20,621 bases of DNA from JAZDEY01 sp043808325 [NCBI: Candidatus Eiseniibacteriota bacterium]. Lineage in GTDB: Bacteria > Arandabacterota > Arandabacteria > Arandabacterales. A program made the translations under genes and the position numbers. The stretch is taken from contig JAZDEY010000050.1 of the NCBI GenBank assembly GCA_043808325.1, positions 1 to 20,621 of the forward strand, written 5' to 3'. The notes beneath the pieces were generated by a model, which saw nothing but the letters and a program-made list of their open reading frames with translations, did no database searches and was not told where the DNA came from. Below, piece by piece: positions 14,490-20,621 of this stretch (its first letter is position 1; every line of letters starts with the position of its first letter).

Positions 14490-17400
14490 ATGCGAGACAG
14501 GATTCTCATCGGGCTCGTATGCGTGCTTGCCGCTCTCGCGATCGCGGACGTCGCGACCGGCTGGGCGTTCCTACCGGTCTATATGCTTCCCGTGGCAATC
14601 GCCGCAGGGATCGCGGCCCTGGTGCTTGCTGCCGGCACCCCGCACGCGCGCAATCTAAGACTGGTCTTGACGGGCCTGGTCGCCGCTTGCTTCGTCTTTC
14701 ATCTTGCCTACGCGATCTTGATGGGGTACGAGACGCGCAATTGGAACGATCTGGCCGAGCGGAAGGCGGGGAGAGCGCTTGAGACCGTAAGGGCGACCTT
14801 CGGCGGCTACCTCGCGGATGCGTCGCATACGGCCGCGACCATCTCCCAGCGCCGGGATCTCGCGGCGAGCTTGGACGCGGGCACCACACTCGAGACGTTC
14901 GCACAGGTGACCAAACTCGCCTCATCGCTTCGGCGACGGGTCGGCACCGGCGGCATCGCAGTAAGAGACATCGAAGGCCGCACGGTCGCCTGGGCCGGCG
15001 ATCTGCCGAGCTACTTTGAAGAACAACCGCAGTGGCCGCCCCGCCTTACCTTGGATGTGAAGCAGAGCTCCGCCTACTACTGGATCGAGGCCGACGCCCC
15101 GATCAGATCTGGCGCGCAAGGCGGGGGAGGATCGGCCCTGGGCTGGGTGTCGGTCTTCAGGGCCATTGATGCGCGTTATCCGCGTGTTCTGCCCGGTGAG
15201 TTCACGCAGACGCTCTCAGACCAGATGACGCGGCGCGTGGGGCACCAGGTTGGGGTCGTGCTGGTAGGGGAGCGCCTGCAGGGCGAAGCCCGTGGCGGGG
15301 GCTCCGGCGCCCTCACGCTCCCGGACGGAACGCCGATCGGGCACGTGGTGGTCCGTCCGCGATCTATTGATGACGAGCGAGCCGAGCTTAAGGCCCAGGG
15401 GCTCTTTGTGGTCTCGGTACTCGTGCTCGCGTTGATCTGTTTGGCGGCAATCTATCTTGGCAGGACACTGCTGGGGCCGAGATTGTCGAAGGCAGCACCG
15501 CGCAATCTGGCTCTGTTTGTGGGCGTCCTCTGGGGTGCGAGGTTGGGATTTGCTTTCTTGAGGGATTCCCTGCATCTCGGTGACGTGCGAGCCTTTACAT
15601 CCTATGACTATGCGACCCAGATACCCCTGGGCATCCTGCGCTCCCCGGCCGATCTGGCAATCACCGGCGCGGTCGCCGGCGTAGGTCTGATTACCATAAT
15701 CCTGGCGCGGATGCGCTTCCGGGAACCCAGGAGGTCAGGCAGGGCGCCAAGCGATTCCGATGGGCTTGTCTCGCTTGTCCTGGGGCTTGTTGCCGGAGTC
15801 CTCGCGGTTGGCGGTGTCCTGGTTGCCGATCTCGCGGTTCGCAGGGTGCTCGCCGACAGCAGCATAAATCCCTTCACGCTTTCTCCGTTTGATTTCCGGG
15901 CATCGAGCCTTGTGATGAAAGCCGGCATATTCGCACTTTCGGTAACCTGTCTCGTGCTCTCATCGGCCCTCGTTGCCTGGGAGATCTCAGCGTTCGGACG
16001 TTTTTGGAATCGGGGGCGCCCGGGCGATGCCGCCAGAAAAGCGACTGTCGCGGCTGCGATTGTGTTCTTTGTTCTTGCGGGGGCAGCGGCCGTCTCCGGC
16101 ATGGGGGCTGCGACACTGGTCACGGGCGCGCCGTGCTTCCTCGGAGGCCTTGTCATATATGCTGCCCGCCGGAAGAAGCTCGTGCCGGGTTTTGTAAGCC
16201 TGATCGTAGGGTTTGCTCTTGCCGCCTCGATTGTTCAGTTCCCGCATGCGCTGGAGGACTTCTACTCCAAGCAGAAAGAGGCGATAGAATCGTCGGCCTC
16301 CCGGATCATGGCAAGAACCGACGAATGGAAGATGTCCATTCTCGAGCAGGCGCTTACCCAGGCCGCCGGAGACCAGGGCGTCAGGGCCGCTCTCGGGAAT
16401 CCCAGCGGCAGGCTTGATTCGGAGGCGCTACGACTCTGGGCAGGTTCCATCTTGAGCAGCGCCCGCGTGCCCTGCGGAGTACACATAGTCGACCCAAGCA
16501 ACCAGGAGGTTGGGCGGTTCTCGCTTGAGGATATCGGCGATCTCGCTGAAATCGAGAGCTCGATCCGGGCCGCGCGGTTTTCGTCCGGCCCGACAACCTT
16601 TGTCTCGAGAGGCACCTTCGGTGGGAAAGACGCCGATCTCTATGTCGGAGTGGCTCCTCTCAGCGACGGCGCCGGCTACCTGGGGAGCATCGTTGTTCTA
16701 ATCCCCTACTTCTATAGCGATCTTGAATCCATGGCCGGGCTAAGACCCGCGTTCTTTGAGGCCATGGCGAGCGGCCCGCAACGCGAGATTCAGTTCGGCG
16801 AAGGCTCCTCCGCGAGCCTGGTATTGAACGGCAGGATTCTGGGCACAACCGCCAGGGATTTCGAGGTGGGAAGCGAGCCCGCACCGGCCGCCGAACTGGG
16901 CTGGGTCCACCGTAAGGCCGGGGGCCGGGTGCAAGCCTCCTACTCAATCCCCCTGGATCGCCCCGGCGAAGCCTTGATTCTAAGTTTCAGGCTGCTGTCC
17001 TTGAGTGAGCGAGCGGTCTACCTGATGGGCGTGGTTCTCGCCAACATGATCGTGGCGCTCGCTGTCATAGTACTCGGCGCGGTGGTGAAGGCGGCAAGGT
17101 ATGTGATCCGAAGGGCTCGGGGGATGCCGCCTGCCAGATTCAGATGGAGCTTCGCGACCAAGTTGGCGCTTGCCTTCCTTTTCATAGCGATAGTGCCCAC
17201 CCTGATTCTCGGCACAACAAGCCGCGGCTTTGTCCGGGCGCGCTTGAGAGAGGTAATGGAATCCAAGGCAGAGGAGAGCCTAAATCTCTCGCGGCTGGCC
17301 CTGGAGAGACTTGTGGGAGGGGAGGCCGTTCGACTTGCGCGCAATCCCATCCTGATGGATGAGCTCCGGGTCGAGCCCTCGATCCTCAGCGTACTGGTGA

Positions 17401-19379
17401 GCAGCGATGTCTCGTCTGCGGTATTGGACAGCACGGGCCAGGTGCTTGCCGCCTTCGGTGATCCGTCGATCCCTCGCGAAGTGCTGAAGTCGGTTATCCG
17501 CGAGGGGCGTTCCTACAATTCATTCTCGGCGGACGGCCCGCTTGTCGCCAAGGCGGCAGTCCCCATAAGGGACGTGATCTTCCCCGATAAGATCACCGGC
17601 TGCGCATTCGTTTCCAGAATTATAAATGACGGGCTGGCGAGACGGCTTGCTTCGGATCTCAACCGGGACGTCACCTTCTACGGCAAGAGCCGCGCGGTCG
17701 CGTCAAGTAAACAGGAGCTCTTTGTTGCCGAAATCATGCCGCTTGGTATCGCTTCCGATGCCTACGTCGATTGTTTCCTTCGCGGCCAGGAACTCCACTT
17801 CACCTGGGAACGGGTTGGCAATGTGGACCTGGTAACGGGATACAGCCCCTTAAGGGGATTCGACGGCAAACCGGTCGGCGCGATATCGGTGCCGCTTGTC
17901 TTCCGCAAGGACGAGGTCGGCCAGAGGATGGAGTGGACGTCGACTGCTATGTCCTACCTACTGGCGATCGTCATCGGCTCCATCTTCGTCTTGGGACTGG
18001 TGCTTGCCCGGAGGATTTCGGACCCGATACGGGAGCTGATCAGCGGGACCCTGAGGGTCAGTCGCGGCGATCTGGGTTTCACCATACCGAAACCTAGTGA
18101 CGACGAGATTGGCGACCTGGTCTCGTCATTCAACACCATGACCGCCGCTCTCGATAAGAGCCGCAACGCCCTCACCGAAAGGAAACGATACATCGAAACC
18201 ATAATCAGCAATGTGGGAGCGGGCATCATATCGACCGATTGGCATGGGAAGGTGGATACCTTCAACGGCGCGGCCGAGGAGCTTCTTGGGATCAAAGCCA
18301 GGAACGTCCGGGGCAGGGATGCCGGGGGCATCTTGCGACGGATAGGCGCCGGCAGTCTGGCCTCGGTGTTCGATCAGGTCTCGCCCGGCGAAGGCCTTGT
18401 AAGGCGCGAGGTGGGGCTGGAGGGAAAGGGTGGGATCGTGGTGACTCTGCGCGCGGTCGCATCCGTAGTGAGAGGCCCGCGGCAGAGGATGATGGGAAAG
18501 GTGATCGTCTTCGAAGATGTGACGGAACTGATACGGTCGAAGAAACTGATTGCCTGGAGCGAGATGGCCAGGCAGGTGGCACACGAAATCAAGAATCCCC
18601 TGACCCCGATGAAGCTCTCGGCTCAGCACATCCTACAGGCCCGGCAGGACGGGGCCAGTGATTTCGACAGGATCCTCTCAGAGGGCCTTGCAACAATCAT
18701 CGATGAGATCGAGTCCCTGAGACGAATCGCCGTCGAGTTTTCGCAATTCTCGAGAATGCCGGAGCGCAAGCTGGAGACAGTGCCTATCAATGAGGTGGCT
18801 GAAGAGAGCCTCAGCCAGTACGAAAGGACCATTGCAGGCTCGATCGCGATCACCAAACACCTTGATCCCTCGAACCCCAGGGTAACGGTCGATCGTGACG
18901 AGCTTAAGCGGGTGTTTCTCAACCTTATCGAAAACGCCGTTCAGGCGATGCCCGAAGGCGGCGCTCTCCGGGTGAGGTCGCGGCGAGGCGGGCCTGGGGC
19001 GGGCGTCGACGGCGCCGAAGGCGCGAAGGCGGCGGGCGGGCCGTCCTACAAGGTCAGGGTGACCAGCCGGACGGGCGCCGCCGATCGACTCAGGCATTTC
19101 GTAGAGGTGAGTTTCGCGGATACCGGCACGGGTATATCTATTGCGAATTCGGGGAAGCTGTTCGAGCCCAATTTCTCGACAAAGACCCACGGCACGGGGC
19201 TTGGGCTCGCCATCTCTAAGGGCACGGTGGATGCGTACGGTGGAGAGATCGTGATCGAGAGCACCGAAGGCGTCGGAACCCGCGTGACACTGAGGCTTCC
19301 TATACAAGATAAGCCTATTCGGCAGTGCAACCCTCGAAGAAGAGATAGTAGAAGGAGACATCCCCCTCGGCGGGGCTGA
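14490..19379 (+). CDS. Giant multi-pass NtrY-like sensor histidine kinase
   Basis: The 1629-aa protein has a long membrane part: about three N-terminal helices, an extracytoplasmic region (about 85-305), some eight more helices (about 306-585), a second extracytoplasmic region (about 590-840), two helices, a third extracytoplasmic region (about 915-1150) and a last helix. The cytoplasmic part is canonical. HAMP (about 1172-1223) is followed by PAS (about 1231-1340) and an HisKA H-box VAHEIKNPLTPMKLSAQ with phospho-acceptor His1365. The ATPase domain has N-box Asn1482, DTGTG (from Asp1544) and GTGLGLAI (from Gly1568). The H-box wording is typical of NtrY kinases, which are normally about half this size. 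A Gly/Ala-rich insert (about 1495-1515) lies in the ATPase domain. The last 20 or so residues are Arg-rich and encoded in the overlap with the convergent gene. No response regulator lies next to it. Confidence 0.93.
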   Translation: MRDRILIGLVCVLAALAIADVATGWAFLPVYMLPVAIAAGIAALVLAAGTPHARNLRLVLTGLVAACFVFHLAYAILMGYETRNWNDLAERKAGRALETVRATFGGYLADASHTAATISQRRDLAASLDAGTTLETFAQVTKLASSLRRRVGTGGIAVRDIEGRTVAWAGDLPSYFEEQPQWPPRLTLDVKQSSAYYWIEADAPIRSGAQGGGGSALGWVSVFRAIDARYPRVLPGEFTQTLSDQMTRRVGHQVGVVLVGERLQGEARGGGSGALTLPDGTPIGHVVVRPRSIDDERAELKAQGLFVVSVLVLALICLAAIYLGRTLLGPRLSKAAPRNLALFVGVLWGARLGFAFLRDSLHLGDVRAFTSYDYATQIPLGILRSPADLAITGAVAGVGLITIILARMRFREPRRSGRAPSDSDGLVSLVLGLVAGVLAVGGVLVADLAVRRVLADSSINPFTLSPFDFRASSLVMKAGIFALSVTCLVLSSALVAWEISAFGRFWNRGRPGDAARKATVAAAIVFFVLAGAAAVSGMGAATLVTGAPCFLGGLVIYAARRKKLVPGFVSLIVGFALAASIVQFPHALEDFYSKQKEAIESSASRIMARTDEWKMSILEQALTQAAGDQGVRAALGNPSGRLDSEALRLWAGSILSSARVPCGVHIVDPSNQEVGRFSLEDIGDLAEIESSIRAARFSSGPTTFVSRGTFGGKDADLYVGVAPLSDGAGYLGSIVVLIPYFYSDLESMAGLRPAFFEAMASGPQREIQFGEGSSASLVLNGRILGTTARDFEVGSEPAPAAELGWVHRKAGGRVQASYSIPLDRPGEALILSFRLLSLSERAVYLMGVVLANMIVALAVIVLGAVVKAARYVIRRARGMPPARFRWSFATKLALAFLFIAIVPTLILGTTSRGFVRARLREVMESKAEESLNLSRLALERLVGGEAVRLARNPILMDELRVEPSILSVLVSSDVSSAVLDSTGQVLAAFGDPSIPREVLKSVIREGRSYNSFSADGPLVAKAAVPIRDVIFPDKITGCAFVSRIINDGLARRLASDLNRDVTFYGKSRAVASSKQELFVAEIMPLGIASDAYVDCFLRGQELHFTWERVGNVDLVTGYSPLRGFDGKPVGAISVPLVFRKDEVGQRMEWTSTAMSYLLAIVIGSIFVLGLVLARRISDPIRELISGTLRVSRGDLGFTIPKPSDDEIGDLVSSFNTMTAALDKSRNALTERKRYIETIISNVGAGIISTDWHGKVDTFNGAAEELLGIKARNVRGRDAGGILRRIGAGSLASVFDQVSPGEGLVRREVGLEGKGGIVVTLRAVASVVRGPRQRMMGKVIVFEDVTELIRSKKLIAWSEMARQVAHEIKNPLTPMKLSAQHILQARQDGASDFDRILSEGLATIIDEIESLRRIAVEFSQFSRMPERKLETVPINEVAEESLSQYERTIAGSIAITKHLDPSNPRVTVDRDELKRVFLNLIENAVQAMPEGGALRVRSRRGGPGAGVDGAEGAKAAGGPSYKVRVTSRTGAADRLRHFVEVSFADTGTGISIANSGKLFEPNFSTKTHGTGLGLAISKGTVDAYGGEIVIESTEGVGTRVTLRLPIQDKPIRQCNPRRRDSRRRHPPRRG

Positions 19380-20436
19380 GCTCGAGCTCGTGGGTTCCGT
19401 AAGAGGGGTTGCTCACCACGTGCATCGGGATTGAATACCGCATGTTTATAAAAGGCTGGCCTACCAGGTCGCCGAATATGTCGCCGCCCCAGCGGGAGAT
19501 GTGAAGGTACTCTCTGTCCTGCTTCACGTAGATTCGCTGCGGACTGTCCAGCACAAAGAAGGGCAGGATCCAGACATCCTTGCCTGAGTAGATCACCCTC
19601 AAATGGTCTTCGGAGCTCGCGAGCCTGGCTTCGTGCGAGATGAAGCCGGGCCCGACCTTCCAATAGCCCTGCAGATAAACCTTCCCCCTCTGCTTTTCTC
19701 CAGAGTCGGTGTAGTTATGGAATTTGCCGTAGGTGGTGGAGTCACACCCCGCGACGGCGCCGGATCGATATCCCAGCACGATCTTCGGCGTCACGGGCAG
19801 TACCTTCATTGAAGGATCGTCCTCTGGCCTGAAGGGTTTGACGAGGAAGGGGTTTATGATTCCGGGCTTCAGCTCGGCGAGGAGATTCTGAACCGCCCTC
19901 TCGGTCTCGGCATATGGTTTGGGTGCCGAGGTCTCAAAGACGATTTCAAGCCCCGGCCTGAGCAACAGATATGTGGGCAAGGACTTGATCGCATAGGCCT
20001 TGTACACCGACCTGTCGAAATCCATTCCCACTATGAAGTTGATCTTGGCGCGGGAGGCGGCTTCGGCGGCATTGTAGAAAAGCCCCATAGGCTCCGATCC
20101 CGGCATATGGACGCCCATCACCTTCAGGCCGTCACGGGAATATCTCCGCGTCCATTCCCTGACGTAGGGCATGGCATTCAGGCTGGTCATTTCCCCGGCG
20201 TCGAAGAAGAACAGCAGGATGGGATTGGAACGGAAGTCCGACAGGATCAGGGTGTCACGGCGGGAGATCTGCATCAGGGTGTCGCGGCCCGAGGTCTGGG
20301 TCAGCGTGAAGTCCGGCGCGAGCCTGGGTGAGGATGGGGCGGTCGGTACCAGGACCGTGGTGAGCACCAAGGTGGCCAGAACGGCGATAAGAGCTGCGTG
20401 GCCAATCTTGTGTGTAGTCTTCCGGTCCGGTTTCAT
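19315..20436 (-). CDS. Exported thioredoxin-fold protein lacking CxxC, with DipZ-like C-terminal domain
   Basis: From ATG 20436 (373 aa) a hydrophobic signal or anchor (HAALIAVLATLVLTTVLV) leads to a TlpA/AhpC-like thioredoxin fold. The fold is recognised by APDFTL, the core strand PILLFFFDAG, and the cis-proline loop SLPTYLLLRPG. The active-site CxxC is missing: the aligned segment reads FFDAGEMTSLNAMP, with EMTS in place of CxxC, so thiol-disulfide exchange is unlikely. The C-terminal 140 residues (TPKIVLGYRSG, VYLQGYWKVGPGFI, LRVIYSGKDVWIL, THELELSP, FYYLFFEG) resemble the carbohydrate-binding-like domain at the end of DipZ proteins. An in-frame ATG at 20493 would add 19 residues before a less typical signal; neither start has a good SD. 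Its 3' end overlaps the kinase gene by 65 bp. Confidence 0.8.
   Translation of the reverse strand: MKPDRKTTHKIGHAALIAVLATLVLTTVLVPTAPSSPRLAPDFTLTQTSGRDTLMQISRRDTLILSDFRSNPILLFFFDAGEMTSLNAMPYVREWTRRYSRDGLKVMGVHMPGSEPMGLFYNAAEAASRAKINFIVGMDFDRSVYKAYAIKSLPTYLLLRPGLEIVFETSAPKPYAETERAVQNLLAELKPGIINPFLVKPFRPEDDPSMKVLPVTPKIVLGYRSGAVAGCDSTTYGKFHNYTDSGEKQRGKVYLQGYWKVGPGFISHEARLASSEDHLRVIYSGKDVWILPFFVLDSPQRIYVKQDREYLHISRWGGDIFGDLVGQPFINMRYSIPMHVVSNPSYGTHELELSPAEGDVSFYYLFFEGCTAE
20246..20298. repeat. 27-bp tandem duplication inside the thioredoxin-like gene
   Basis: ATCAGGGTGTC begins at 20246 and again at 20273, and the 26 following-frame bases match at all but four positions. The period of 27 bp keeps the frame and duplicates nine residues (SGRDTLMQI then SRRDTLILS). 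It lies just before the first core strand of the thioredoxin fold. Confidence 0.75.
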
Positions 20437-20493
20437 GAGCACCGATATCCTAAGCTCGGATTGGCCCCGTGTCAAGGCGGCGCATTGACTCAT

Positions 20494-20546
20494 AATAAAT
20501 GTATTCGAAAGGGGTTCGTTGCCTCAGAAATAAAAAGTATTCGAAA
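20494..20546. repeat. Direct repeats of GTATTCGAAA in the right intergenic region
   Basis: AATAAATGTATTCGAAA (20494-20510) and AATAAAAAGTATTCGAAA (20529-20546) share an exact GTATTCGAAA whose starts are 36 bp apart. The TTCGAA core is palindromic. They sit in an AT-rich gap between the divergent thioredoxin-like gene and the gene starting at 20603, as paired operator sites would. The first copy is also part of the 15-bp motif found at 13731-13745. Confidence 0.5.
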
Positions 20547-20602
20547 CATTGGTCAGATACGCTCCTGGCGCCGTGGGAATCGGCGCTCAGGAGGTAGCAG
20601 GC

Positions 20603-20621
20603 ATGGGGATGGACATGAGGA
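20603..20621 (+). CDS. 5' end of a gene cut by the window edge
   Basis: An ATG at 20603 is preceded by a perfect AGGAGGT (20589-20595) with a 7-nt gap, and opens as MGMDMR before the window ends. The SD makes this a probable gene start, divergent from the thioredoxin-like gene. Nothing can be said about the product. Confidence 0.6.

Overview
The window is about 20.6 kb of GC-rich, densely packed DNA from a Gram-negative (diderm) bacterium. The diderm call rests on a predicted outer-membrane beta-barrel with a terminal Phe, two lipobox lipoproteins and PdxJ. The RsmA is closer in sequence style to the Bacillus-type protein. The NtrY-like kinase and a DUF4783-like protein would suit an uncultured FCB-type or neighbouring lineage, but the sequence alone does not settle taxonomy. 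No rRNA, tRNA, CRISPR array, IS element or phage gene was seen.

Layout. Positions 1-178 hold a non-coding composite repeat; its 69-bp core recurs at 6438-6506. At 179-1492 (minus) lies a lone JAMM/MPN-type metalloprotease-like gene with a possible N-terminal membrane segment. A near-consensus promoter then starts a plus-strand run: rsmA, an outer-membrane beta-barrel gene, two small lipoproteins and a single-pass membrane protein (1611-6295). A repeat-filled gap of 296 bp (6296-6591) follows, then pdxJ and a secreted protein with a PHP metal-dependent phosphoesterase domain. A minus-strand GT-C membrane glycosyltransferase (9687-10955) converges on the PHP gene and overlaps its 3' end. Its promoter is interleaved with the secD promoter. 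secD-secF come next, then an exported DUF4783-like protein and a very large (1629 aa) multi-pass NtrY-like sensor histidine kinase. The kinase gene overlaps the 3' end of a convergent minus-strand gene. That gene encodes a thioredoxin-fold protein with no CxxC and a C-terminal domain resembling that of DipZ. A new plus-strand gene starts at the right edge (20603).

How the genes fit together. Much of the window concerns the envelope: Sec export (secDF), an outer-membrane barrel with lipoproteins, exported enzymes, a membrane glycosyltransferase and a large membrane sensor. rsmA (ribosome maturation) and pdxJ (vitamin B6) are the housekeeping genes. The least explained items are the isolated JAMM gene, the composite repeat, the giant kinase without an adjacent response regulator, and the redox-inactive-looking thioredoxin/DipZ-like protein. 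No complete new multi-gene system could be demonstrated.
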